Assembly: GCA_032622095.1 (NCBI GenBank) | Contig: CP136066.1 | Coordinates: 131,411,917-131,475,916, forward strand | Length of the DNA: 64,000 nt | From: Siphonodentalium dalli | Taxonomy: Eukaryota; Mollusca; Scaphopoda; Gadilida; Siphonodentaliidae | Direction: 5' to 3' | In this document: positions 46,101-54,130 of the stretch, one piece after another | How positions within the stretch are numbered: position 1 is the stretch's first letter | How the letters are laid out: every line of letters starts with the position of its first letter | Notes under the pieces: generated by a model | Told to the model about the DNA's origin: nothing | Database searches by the model: none | The model's input: only the letters and a program-made list of their open reading frames with translations | Made by a program: the position numbers and the translations under genes

Positions 46101-47264
46101 GATATTGAAACATTCGTGGCGGCCTGCCCCCAGTGTAATCAAGGCAAGAAACCGGTTCGACATGCTAAATGGGAGCAGGTTTCTTTCCACGCTGGGGCCC
46201 CAATGGAACGTGTACATATCGATTTTTTGGGACCGTTGCCACTCAGCCAGAAGGGAAATAAATATATTTTGGTTATGACCTGTCAGTTCACCAAATGGGT
46301 CGAATTTATAGCATTACCCGATCAGACTGCCGAAACAGCAGCATACACAGCTGTTAAAGAGTTCTTTTCGAGATTTGGATGCCCATTCCAAATTTTCTCT
46401 GATCAAGGGTCGTGTTTTGAATCAAAGCTGTTCACAGCTATGTGTGAAGCGCTTCAGATCCATAAGGCACGTACCACGCCATATCGACCTTCCTCGAATG
46501 GGGCCGCAGAACGCCAGAATCGGACATTGATGAATGCCGTCCGGTGTTATATTGATAAGAACCAGAATTCCTGGGATAGGTATCTTTCACAGCTCGCCGG
46601 GGCCATGCGATCATCGGTACACCGTCTTACGGGTTTTACACCAAATAGAATGATGCTGGGACGTGAGGTAAATCACCCGTCAGATCTCGTTTTTAATTTT
46701 AATTCAAAAATACCAGAATATGAAAACGCGGCCGAATATGTGCAAACGCTGGTGAAAGAGTATAAAGATTGTCATGAACTCGCGCGTGAGCACTTGAAGG
46801 CTGCTTGTAAAAAAATGAAGCGAGATTATGATGTTAAAATTAACAAATTTGAGTATAAGCTTGGTGATTTAGTATACTTGTTGGACACCGCAACAAAGAA
46901 AGGCAAAGCCCGAAAACTTTCTTCTTTTTGGAAAGGTCCAGGCATAATTGCTAAAGTATACACGCCATACCTTTTTAAAATATTTTTTAAAAGTGCCACC
47001 AATGTGGTAAATCACGATCGACTGAAAAAGTGTCACGATCGAACCATTCCGCCATGGCTAACTAAATGTTTAAAACGCTTCCATGAGACGGGAGAAGTCA
47101 CACTTGAGAGATCCACTGGCCTTTTTTGCGTATGTCAGAAAAAATGGGGTGGAAAATTGATGCTCCAGTGTGATTATTGCAATGATTGGTACCATGGTGA
47201 ATGTGTTAATATTACACAGGAAGAAGCTGATCAATTAGACACCTATCGATGCCCGAGATGTTAA
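43071..47264 (+). CDS. pol: Pol polyprotein (PR-RT-RNaseH-IN-PHD), -1 frame
   Basis: Expressed as a Gag-Pol fusion; numbering here starts after the slip site (1,397 aa). The protease has VVDTAADVTIIS at about 59-70, where the usual DTG/DSG triplet reads DTA. RT includes VIEPSVSEWASAPVLVKKRD, LPRIDECLDTLS, KMPFGLTGSPFTWCRVI and YLDD at 501-504. RNase H has ILDCDSS, RRELLAVV, VRTDHSSLRW and NADALSR. Integrase has an HHCC zinc site (HDIPASGHQG...CPQC) and catalytic Asp1051, Asp1111 and Glu1147 with D-X35-E spacing, then KGPGIIAKVYTPYLFKI, a GPY/F-like module. Residues 1353-1397 (CVCQ...CDYCNDWYHGEC...CPRC) fit a PHD finger, a reader of histone H3 tails, where chromoviruses carry a chromodomain. 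It makes cDNA and integrates it. Confidence 0.92.
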   Translation, partial: RERGNFRGLSPIPIIIHDLVTGKNVTSGEIKPELTIKQIKSASAIKVPVKIAGHVTQAVVDTAADVTIISDKLFHQLSPEPPLIKSLHFNTAARDGHMEGMLVGPIDITIGELECSENIYVAPIEDPMLLGMDFLTKYDAKIGANKGSIFLGKSRIPTIPKVKPKVAKISRIIVNQRTVIPPQSVVLLQCETIPPLADFTIEPNEQLGEYILPTLHSGYSPPKVCFINSQHSEIILDKLQCVGEAYEVDEVIEHSVKSCAPKPESAPDYLSPGSSPNNSAGDRLVGNSTLPGYLQSLFERSSKLLSGPDIARLEKLLLEFQDVFAKDEFDLGTFSQIEHSIPLLEGARPIKQPMRRTPACFADQEETHLKKLLMAKVIEPSVSEWASAPVLVKKRDGSIRWCIDYRVINSVTRKDVYPLPRIDECLDTLSRNSWFGKADCLAAYHQVTVRDEDRAKTAFLTKYGIFNFIKMPFGLTGSPFTWCRVINLVLHGLNWDICLGYLDDVVLMGNSIQNHLENIEQVLSRFRKYNLKLKPSKCEFFQKSIEFLGRIVSEQGVKMMESSIEVVQSWPVPQNTREVESFCGLVNYHRLFIKNYAELARPLYDITGKHKFKWNPEQQVAFDRLKDALTSPPVLSLPNSTDLFILDCDSSNFAIGGELIQVQDGNEKAIAFGSFVLSPQQRRYCTTRRELLAVVRFIRQFRHYLLGRKFLVRTDHSSLRWLMNFKEPQGQLARWLEELGEYNMVIEHRKGTLHVNADALSRIPADGSCEEYFTGCKLSDLPCGGCKYCTRVFNSWTRFENAVDDVVPLTKGSITFAELSESASPAIRQTDSQPNPPLGFSWEPGDEWEDPYEPTDSVCSNTGWTHSQVDLEISSGLKPEVRVRQTTTPKDNALLADVCTLDELAEFQRYDPDLAPVIGWLETGKDPREGELFISSQATKYIWINRQRFLIKNKLLYKIKRDSQQVLVIPRKFATEILTLAHDIPASGHQGVTRTRERIRQNYYWYGVSEDIETFVAACPQCNQGKKPVRHAKWEQVSFHAGAPMERVHIDFLGPLPLSQKGNKYILVMTCQFTKWVEFIALPDQTAETAAYTAVKEFFSRFGCPFQIFSDQGSCFESKLFTAMCEALQIHKARTTPYRPSSNGAAERQNRTLMNAVRCYIDKNQNSWDRYLSQLAGAMRSSVHRLTGFTPNRMMLGREVNHPSDLVFNFNSKIPEYENAAEYVQTLVKEYKDCHELAREHLKAACKKMKRDYDVKINKFEYKLGDLVYLLDTATKKGKARKLSSFWKGPGIIAKVYTPYLFKIFFKSATNVVNHDRLKKCHDRTIPPWLTKCLKRFHETGEVTLERSTGLFCVCQKKWGGKLMLQCDYCNDWYHGECVNITQEEADQLDTYRCPRC

Positions 47265-47321
47265 TATGTTTTATAAGCTTCTACTCGAACTCTCATGCTC
47301 AGCCATAAATCAGTCTGTAAG

Positions 47322-47341
47322 GCCTCTTTCTATTTTCAGCA
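47322..47341 (+). promoter_or_regulatory. candidate 3' splice site for ORF3
   Basis: CCTCTTTCTATTTTCAG ends at about 47339, a pyrimidine-rich tract with CAG, 24 bp before the ORF3 ATG at 47364. Env genes of retroviruses and errantiviruses are made from spliced RNA using such an acceptor. Paired with GTAAGTATG at 39301 it would give a spliced ORF3 message. Inference from sequence only. Confidence 0.5.
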
Positions 47342-47363
47342 TGAGTACGAGTAAGATTATAGA

Positions 47364-50264
47364 ATGAGCGACGCAGAGGCTCTGCACATCGATTCTGATG
47401 AGGAGCACAATACTGCTGTCGACACAGAGGCTCTGCACATCGATTCTGATGAGGAGCACAGCCAGCCGCCAGAGGACAATTCGTCCAGTGGGGAGCGGGT
47501 TGAAATTATGGATGCAGCAGGTATGAATTTGCCTAATATTCAATTGGATAATTCTTCCAAACCTATGTTATCCCCTTTGCCAGTATCAGACATTTTAAAG
47601 TCCATCGATAACTTGATTGGTGTCGAAGTGAGTGAGGCTAATTCGGCCTCGGCAAAGGAGGAAATTAACGTATCCCCCACGGAAGGCAAATCTATAATAG
47701 ACCTGTTCTATCCAAGTTTCCTGACGAGTCTGCCTGAGGTTCCCGTGACTGAGTCCATTCAAACTCAAGCGGTCGAGTCTATGCAGGTGGACTCTGATGA
47801 AAACTTATCACAGCAAACACCAGCCGTTAGCGAGCCAATACAGACTCAAGCGGTTGCCAACGTTAACCCTCTATGCAAGTTGATTGAGGAAGCCTTCCAT
47901 CCACCAGCTTGCATAGTGGACGAACAGTGCGTGAGATATATATCTCATGCTATATTGGACGACACTGGAAGTGACCAAGTGGGCCCACCAAAAGCTAAAA
48001 TTCCAACTGTAACCATAGCCTCACAAAGCTCTTCCTTTTCAGGGTCAAAGGAAGTTAGTACCGGCGGTCGAGACACACAACTTCCCGACCATTGTGTGTT
48101 TAAGGACTGTGACCGTCCTATTATGGGCCAGCAACGGCATCACTTTTACACGCAGCATGTTAAACCATGCTGGTGGCAATTTGACAACATTTATGGGGCT
48201 GTGCCCAAAATATTTCGTCAACAGGTTAGGGACGACTTAAGTCATTTCGCTGCAGTTTTGTGCCCAGATGTTCGGGAGCTGGATGAGCAATCTCGTCTCA
48301 CCAAGCTAAGATATTTACTTAACGAACACTGGGACTTAAAGGCAATTCCTACGCCCTGTTTCTTGGGAGTAATGGCACTCAACCATATCCGAACATTTGG
48401 CTCTGATATGGGAGTGACCCCTCCAGCAAGTGGGTTCAGCATAGCACCGCGGATCAATTCGAACGCATGTTTGACCCATTGGCGGGTCTTGGCAGCCATT
48501 CTAAATAAACTGCCCGACAGTGAAATACAGAAATTCCAAAAGTCGAATTCCCACTTTTGGTTGATGGATATTCTGAGGGATCGCATTGTCAAAAATCGAA
48601 TCCCAGTCGATGAGTTAAATGAAGCTCGGGCCACCATTTCAGCCTCTGGCATTTTCAAACCCGAGCGAGCTCCCACGGCTATAGCAGCGGCCTGCATAAT
48701 CCATGATTTTTATACAGTCGAACACGAGGTCAATTCGGCCGTAACGGTGAAACCAATTATATCAACCTCACCTGTACAACCGCCCAAATCTACTCCGGTT
48801 CCGACCAACCTTTTGAGCGGTCTGACCCGGAAGCAGAGGAGGAAGGAACGGTATAGGCAAATCTGCGACGCCCGGCAACAATACACGTATGAAACCAGAC
48901 AACAGTACAGGGCGAATAATCCCCTGCCTATCGAGCGGAAACGTACCCATCCGGTTTCTGTTACAGCCGATGCAAAGAAAGCTTGTTTATCTCAGACAGG
49001 CACCAACACCTTACCAGTCGAACCCTCAACCACAGGGCCGACTAAGGCTACCAGCAGCGTGAAAACTGTTAGATCATCATCATCATCAAAGTCGGCTCCC
49101 ATTACTGTTTCAAAGCCGACTAAGCCTACCAGCAGCGTGAAAACTGCTAGATCATCATCATCAAAGTCGGCTCCCATTACTGTTTCAAAGCCGACTAAGC
49201 CTACCAGCAGCGTGAAAACTGCTAGATCATCATCATCCACCAAGTCGGCTCCCGTTCCTGTGTCAAAGCCGACTAAGCCTACCAGCAGCGTGAAAACTGC
49301 TAGATCATCATCATCCATCAAATCGACTCCCGTTACCCTTCCAAAGCCGACTTATAAAGCTGTGTTAACCTCCATGACAAAAGCACTAGCTCGCCAGTCT
49401 GGCATTCCAAAACGGAAGTTAACGGGAATCGATTCTCATTTTCATCTTGATCGAATGTGTCAAAGTCACAAACTGAATGCTAGATTCACAGCACTGGAAG
49501 CCATTCAGGCAACTAACATTTCGGTGTCCTTTCCCGTCACTGTCATCGGTGGCGTCCAGATTTATTGCGACCCCGATAATTACCCAGATATCAACACCTT
49601 ATCCTGTGATTCTCAGTGGAAGGTTGCTGTCGGGTGTCATCCGAAAAAAATCAAGCAGTTACTGGTTCCAGCCACAATGAATAAATTCAAGGCTTTAATA
49701 GCACACCCGGCTGTCGTGGCTATCGGCGAAATTGGTCTTGATCGTTCCATTATTTTACCGGATAGCGATCAACTGATTCAGGATAATCTCTTCCGGCAAA
49801 TTTTGGAGATGGTGCGTTTGTGGGGCAAACCCCTAATTATGCATTTAAGAGGGGGGCCTGGCCAGCATATGGGTCAGGATGTCAGCTACAACGCCCTGGA
49901 TAAAGTCAGAACCGAAACCCGCGAACATCAAGCGATTCATTTCCACTGTTTCACGGGATGTAGAGAAATGGTTGACCGGTGGTCGTATCTCAGACCTAAC
50001 ACTTATTTCGGGGTCACCACAGCCTGTGCCGGCTTTAATGAAGTCCAGAAAGATGCTATTCGAAGCATCAAGCCAGGCAGGTTACTTTTAGAGTCTGACG
50101 CACCCCATTTCGGTTCGCAGGGACGTCCTTTTACCACCCCTGCAGTCATTGGGGAGGTTGCTGTCTCCTTAGCACGGATCCTGGGAACATCCCCGGAGGA
50201 TGTGTTAGCTCGGACACAGGAAAATGCCCAAAGACTGTATGGCATCCAGCCGATCAACCGTTAA
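47364..50264 (+). CDS. ORF3 with C-terminal TatD-type nuclease domain
   Basis: ATG 47364 encodes 966 aa, in the same frame as pol and 99 nt after its stop. The N-terminus is acidic with a duplicated AEALHIDSDEEH-type phrase. Residues about 242-266 (CVFKDCDRPIMGQQRHHFYT, then QHV) have C2H2-like spacing. A helical region follows to about 460, then a basic stretch (RKQRRKERYRQICDARQQ). Four Ser/Lys/Pro repeats (KPTSSVKTARSSSS) lie at about 559-661. From about 688 a full TatD fold is readable: IDSHFHLD (Asp690, His692, His694), VAVGCHPKKI, IGEIGLD (Glu789), IMHLRG (His827), HFHCFTG (His859/861), LLLESDAPH (Asp912) and a terminal NAQRLYG. All expected metal ligands are present. TatD proteins are metal-dependent nucleases (animal TATDN2/3 relatives). 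No signal peptide or membrane helix, so it is not an envelope protein. Its role in retrotransposition is unknown. Confidence 0.88.
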   Translation: MSDAEALHIDSDEEHNTAVDTEALHIDSDEEHSQPPEDNSSSGERVEIMDAAGMNLPNIQLDNSSKPMLSPLPVSDILKSIDNLIGVEVSEANSASAKEEINVSPTEGKSIIDLFYPSFLTSLPEVPVTESIQTQAVESMQVDSDENLSQQTPAVSEPIQTQAVANVNPLCKLIEEAFHPPACIVDEQCVRYISHAILDDTGSDQVGPPKAKIPTVTIASQSSSFSGSKEVSTGGRDTQLPDHCVFKDCDRPIMGQQRHHFYTQHVKPCWWQFDNIYGAVPKIFRQQVRDDLSHFAAVLCPDVRELDEQSRLTKLRYLLNEHWDLKAIPTPCFLGVMALNHIRTFGSDMGVTPPASGFSIAPRINSNACLTHWRVLAAILNKLPDSEIQKFQKSNSHFWLMDILRDRIVKNRIPVDELNEARATISASGIFKPERAPTAIAAACIIHDFYTVEHEVNSAVTVKPIISTSPVQPPKSTPVPTNLLSGLTRKQRRKERYRQICDARQQYTYETRQQYRANNPLPIERKRTHPVSVTADAKKACLSQTGTNTLPVEPSTTGPTKATSSVKTVRSSSSSKSAPITVSKPTKPTSSVKTARSSSSKSAPITVSKPTKPTSSVKTARSSSSTKSAPVPVSKPTKPTSSVKTARSSSSIKSTPVTLPKPTYKAVLTSMTKALARQSGIPKRKLTGIDSHFHLDRMCQSHKLNARFTALEAIQATNISVSFPVTVIGGVQIYCDPDNYPDINTLSCDSQWKVAVGCHPKKIKQLLVPATMNKFKALIAHPAVVAIGEIGLDRSIILPDSDQLIQDNLFRQILEMVRLWGKPLIMHLRGGPGQHMGQDVSYNALDKVRTETREHQAIHFHCFTGCREMVDRWSYLRPNTYFGVTTACAGFNEVQKDAIRSIKPGRLLLESDAPHFGSQGRPFTTPAVIGEVAVSLARILGTSPEDVLARTQENAQRLYGIQPINR

Positions 50265-50829
50265 ACTCCATATTCACCCTACTTATGTCAGTTGATCAGG
50301 TGTTCCAAATTATTTTTTGGGTTTTCGGCTCATAGGAGACACTCTCATGCTCAAATTTCTGCTCATTACTACTACTTTCCAAAATTTAGAGAGTGCTCAT
50401 TTTGATTAACAATACCGCCAACTGGAGACCAAGTCAGTAAAGCTGATTATACACATCCTTGGAGTCAGTCCGGTAAACCTTACAGGACTGATTATATACC
50501 ACCAGGGATTTGTAAACTGCCTTGACTGACATTTTGTATGATCATGACATACTGTTTCATTCCGACGCTGTACGCCAGTAGGTGCAGTGTTATTTTTTAT
50601 GTTATTGTGTTGTGAACTTCTGTGATTGTGTAAAGTTCTGTGTAAAACACTTTGGATTCATCATTCTTCAACAACTTTGGATTTGTTATTCTTCAACAAC
50701 TTTGGATTTGTTATTCTTCAACAACTTTGGATTCGCCATTTATCAATAAGAAACTTTGGAGTCATCATTCAGAAATTGGGATTCATTTCGTCACGGGGGG
50801 AAACAGCTTTTATTAAGAAAAGGGAATAG
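50265..50829 (+). other. Gypsy 3' non-coding region with purine tract
   Basis: No gene. Contains three to four copies of a 27-bp repeat (CTTCAACAACTTTGGATT) at about 50650-50740 and an A/G-rich tract AAGAAAAGGGAA at 50815-50826, directly before the 3' LTR, the expected place for the plus-strand primer. Confidence 0.7.
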
Positions 50830-51092
50830 TGTTGTGAAATTGGGATTAAACCGGAAATATGGTGCAGAAAGTCTTATTAGACCGGAAATTATACTGAGGA
50901 TCCGGAGTCGAAATCGAGTGGACCAGCAACCGGAGAAATCAGAACAAAAAAGAAACCGAACCATCCAGACGTATATTCTACAGTTTATATCCTTTGTAAT
51001 CCTCGTTTGTGTCAAGATGTATTAATAGTAAGTATGTTCATTATTATATATTATATTGTAACTGGTTATTATATACAGCCAATTTTTACAAT
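50830..51092 (+). repeat. 3' LTR
   Basis: 263 bp, identical by eye to the 5' LTR, and followed by the AATAT target duplication at 51093-51097. Confidence 0.9.
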
Positions 51093-52795
51093 AATATAGA
51101 AAGGTTTTATAAGGTAACTAACTACACGGCAATGATACTTATTATAGAAGGTTAATAATTTAACTTCTTGTCAATGATGCTTTAATATAGAAAGGGTTAA
51201 TAAGGTAACTACCCGTCAATAATGCTTTAGTGTAGAAATGGTTACTAAGGTAACTACATGTCAATGATGCTTTAATAAAGAAAGGGTTAATAAGATAAAG
51301 TTCTACACGTCAATGATGCTTAAATATAGAAAGGGCTAATAGGGTAACTACACGTCAATGATGTTTTAATATAGAAAGGGTTAATATGGTAATTACACGC
51401 CAATGGTGCTTTAATATAGAAAGGGTTAATATGGTAACTACCGTCCATGATGCTTTAATATATAACTGGCTACTATGATAACTACATGTCAATGATGCTT
51501 TATTGTAGAAAGGGTTAATAATGTAACTAATCACCAATGATACTCATTATAAAAAGGGTTAATAAAGTAACTGCCTGTCAATTATTGCTTCAACGTAGAA
51601 AGGGTTAATAAGGTAATTACACACCAATGGTGCTTTAATATAGAAAGGGTTAATATGGTAACTATCAGTCAATGATGCTTTAATATAGAAAGTGTTATAA
51701 TATGGTAACTGCACGTCAATGATGCTTTGATACAAAAATGGTTAATAAGGTAATTACCCGTCAATGGCGCTTTAATATAGAAATGGTTTATAATGTAACT
51801 ACTCACCAATGATACTTAGTATAGAAAGGGTTGTTTAATGTAACTACCTGTCAATTAATGCTTTAATATAGAAAAGGTTAATAAGGTAACTACACGCCAA
51901 TGATACTTAGTATAGAAAGGGTTGGTAAGGTAACTACACGACAATGATACTTTAGTATATAGAGGGTTAATTAGGCAACTACCCGTCAACGATGCTTTAA
52001 TATAGGAAGGGTTAACAACTACATGTCAATGCTGCTTTAATACAGAAATGGTTAATAAGGTAACTTCACGTCAATGATGCTTTAATATAGAAAGGGTTAA
52101 TACTGTAACTACTCACCAATGATACTTAGTATAGAACGGGTTAATAAGATAACTACCCAGCAATAATGATGCTTTAATATAGAGAGGGTTATAATAAGGT
52201 AACTACACGTCAATGATGCTTTAATACATAAATGGTTAATAAGGTAACTACCCGCCAATGGCGCTTTAATATAGAAAGGGTTAATAATGCAACTACTCAC
52301 CAATGATACTTAGTATAGAAAGGGTTAATAAGGTAACTACCTGTCAATTAATGCTTTAATATAGAAAGGGTTAATAAGGCAACTACACGCCAACGGTACT
52401 TAGTATAGAAAGGGTTAATAAGGTAACTATATACGACAATGATACTTTGGTATATACACAGTTAAGGAGCCAACTACCCGCCAATGATGCTATACTATAG
52501 AAAGGGTTAACATTGTAACTACACATCAATGATATTTTAATATAGAAAGGGTTAATAAGGTAACTACGCGTCAATGATGCTTTAATAAAGAAAGGGTTAA
52601 TAAGGTAACTTCACATCAATGGTGCTTTAATATAGAAAGGGTTAATAATGTAACTACTCACCAATGTTACTTAGTATAGAAAGGGTTAATAAGGTAACTA
52701 CCTGTCAATTAATGATTTAATATAGAATGGTTAATAAGGTAACTACACGCCAATGGTGCTGTAATATAGAAAGGGTTAATAAGGTGACTTCAATG
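51093..52795. repeat. 45-bp satellite array
   Basis: About 35 diverged tandem copies of a unit near TAGAAAGGGTTAATAAGGTA plus ACTACACGTCAATGATGCTT. Spacing varies from 44 to 50 bp. The array continues the remnant left of the Gypsy element, so the retrotransposon inserted near the left edge of the array. Short minus-strand frames with repeated ILKHH/INPFYIKA phrases are repeat translations. Confidence 0.85.
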
Positions 52796-52814
52796 CAGAT
52801 TATACAGTTTAACA

Positions 52815-53100
52815 AAATACCACAGGTGTATATATCCGGGTGAATACTGTAGTAAATACCTGGGCGAAACCCTGGTGTAAATACCTGGGTGTAAATACCT
52901 GGTGTAAATACCTGGGTGTAAATCCGTAAAAACCCGGGTAAACTGGGGTTTATACCTAACATATATAGAAAACACCTGGGTAAATCTATATAAATCCCTG
53001 ATTTACCTGGGTGTAACCTGGGTGTGACCTGGGTGGAACCAGGGTAAAACCTATATGTACCGGGGTATACCTAGGTAAACACCAAGATTTACCCAGGTAC
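52815..53100. repeat. right subterminal ACCTGGGT repeats
   Basis: A dozen or so copies of (T)ACCTGGGTGTAAA and inverse forms occupy the last 300 bp of the 26-kb unit, mirroring the motif at its left end but with a different spacer (TAAATACCTGG). Confidence 0.8.
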
Positions 53101-53113
53101 ATTTTTATATGGG

Positions 53114-54106
53114 AAGGCTGCTGATCAAAGCTTTCATATCATCTATTGACTCTCGTTGTTCCTTCTGCTCCAGTTTATTCTCTTCAACCAACACGTGAAG
53201 TTCATCGACTGATGATTTTAATGTAGATGTAGTTATATAATCTCCCCTTGTGATGCTGCATAGCTTCCTTGCCTTTTGTCCCCTACGAATGTGTGTGCGA
53301 TGTGGTGTTGCAAAAGATACAGTCTTTGTGATGTCAGATGTATGTTTATCAATAAGTAACGACACGTGCTGATCATTAACATCTGATATTTCCCCAGTAA
53401 CATTACTTTCAGAACACCCAGACGCTGACGGTTGTTCCAGATCAAGAGCATCAATTGTCAATCCAGCTTCTTGATATTTTGCATGCTTCAAGGTTGGACA
53501 TTTTCCTCGTTTATACACAGCGCTAACAACACTATGAATGTCTCCGTCAAAAACAGATTTAAATCCAATGCTGTATATATTAGGCAGGATATTAGTCAGC
53601 CACCAAATTATGTTAGGTTTCGGTCCTTGCAACATCATTTTGTTTTGGGTTCTGAATATATGAATAGTTAACATACACGACTTACTTCTGGTTGGAACTT
53701 TAACAATGTCCTCAACTTCAACACCTTTTTTGTCGCAGGCAACGCGCCAAATAGATCCGTTTTTCTCCTTCAGTTTAACAGAATCCCAATATATTTCTGT
53801 CACACCATACCTGTATGCTTCGAATTTCCTGGTATCCAATTCGATTGTGACACATCTTCCTTTGTTTTTCACTTCCACATTATCGAAATAAACAGACATT
53901 CCCTTCGATTTCTCTTTCGCAACTTTGTCAATTCTCAGTGAGTAATCCCGCATTTCCGTAACCTTCGGTACCGGTACTGGTATATCTATAGCTGTAGAGA
54001 TCACAGTTTCGTTGTCCGCTTCATCATCCGCCATTTCACCTGTACCTCCGATGACCAATGTCCAGTGAGTGTAAGTTAATAAGTTGCCACTCACACTTTG
54101 CTGCAT
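53114..54106 (-). pseudogene. LINE ORF1, N-terminal part
   Basis: The start is ATG 54106 (MQQSVSGN), or an internal Met at MADDEADNE. About 331 codons run to the insertion junction at 53114. The middle (MSVYFDNVEVKNKGRCVTIE, IYWDSVKLKEKNGSIWRVAC, KPNIIWWLTNILPN) is a globular domain I do not recognise. The end (VDELHVLVEENKLEQKEQRE) starts the coiled coil that is completed at 26817-26700. Together the two parts give about 735 aa if the insert and one copy of the AA duplication are discounted, and the frame is then continuous, which is strong evidence that this is one ORF split by insertion. Confidence 0.8.
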
Positions 54107-54130
54107 GTTGTTATTGAGAGACTGTGTTGG

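Larger units (their letters stand above)
39103..51092 (+). mobile_element. full-length Ty3/Gypsy-type retrotransposon with TatD ORF3
   Basis: 11,990 bp, bounded by 263-bp LTRs (39103-39365 and 50830-51092) that I read as identical. Flanking 5-bp duplications are AATAT (39098-39102 and 51093-51097). Order: LTR, leader, gag (40162-43098), pol in the -1 frame (to 47264), ORF3 (47364-50264), a purine-rich tract just before the 3' LTR, LTR. All three frames are open, so the insertion is recent and possibly competent. RT, RNase H and integrase order defines the Ty3/Gypsy lineage. Unusual parts are a PHD finger at the end of Pol and a TatD nuclease domain in the env position. It is antisense to the host transporter gene and inserted in a 45-bp satellite. 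Confidence 0.9.
26816..53115. mobile_element. 26.3-kb unit with 28-bp perfect TIRs and AA target duplication
   Basis: The left terminus at 26818 reads CCCATATAAAAATGTACCTG and continues GGGTAAATC-like; the right terminus ending 53113 is its exact inverse over 28 bp. The host LINE has AA on both sides (26816-26817 and 53114-53115). Deleting the unit plus one AA joins LINE ORF1 in frame. Both ends carry dense ACCTGGGT/ACCCAGG motifs (26830-27665 and 52820-53100), like the subterminal transposase-binding repeats of some DNA transposons. No transposase was found inside; contents are MITEs, LINE relics, a 45-bp satellite and the Gypsy element. A 2-bp duplication is seen in CACTA-like elements, but the terminal bases do not match CACTA. 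Superfamily unassigned. Confidence 0.75.
20860..54130 (-). mobile_element. SGNH-type LINE split by a 26-kb insertion
   Basis: A two-ORF non-LTR element reads on the minus strand: ORF1 (5' part 54106-53114, 3' part 26817-25601), ORF2 (25378 to about 21016), then a 3' UTR ending near 20860 in a tail resembling repeats of CTTGTATCTTGTATC. The 26,296-bp unit 26818-53113 sits inside ORF1. Other damage is a duplicated RT block with unit U inserted (22678-24103), frameshifts near 25262, 24110, 22243 and 21440, and a 30-bp tandem duplication near 21291-21345. The ORF1 architecture with an esterase suggests the CR1/L2 group. It lies in sense orientation in the transporter intron. Confidence 0.8.

Noticed and set aside
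48992-49321. Minus-strand frame rich in DDDLAVFTLLVGLVGFE repeats
   Set aside because: Reverse translation of the Ser/Lys/Pro repeats of ORF3; not a separate membrane protein.
47364-50264. ORF3 as an envelope glycoprotein
   Set aside because: Position suggests env, but there is no signal peptide, membrane helix or cleavage site, and the C-terminus is a TatD domain.
51355-52574. Minus-strand frames with ILKHH and INPFYIK phrases
   Set aside because: Translations of the 45-bp satellite.
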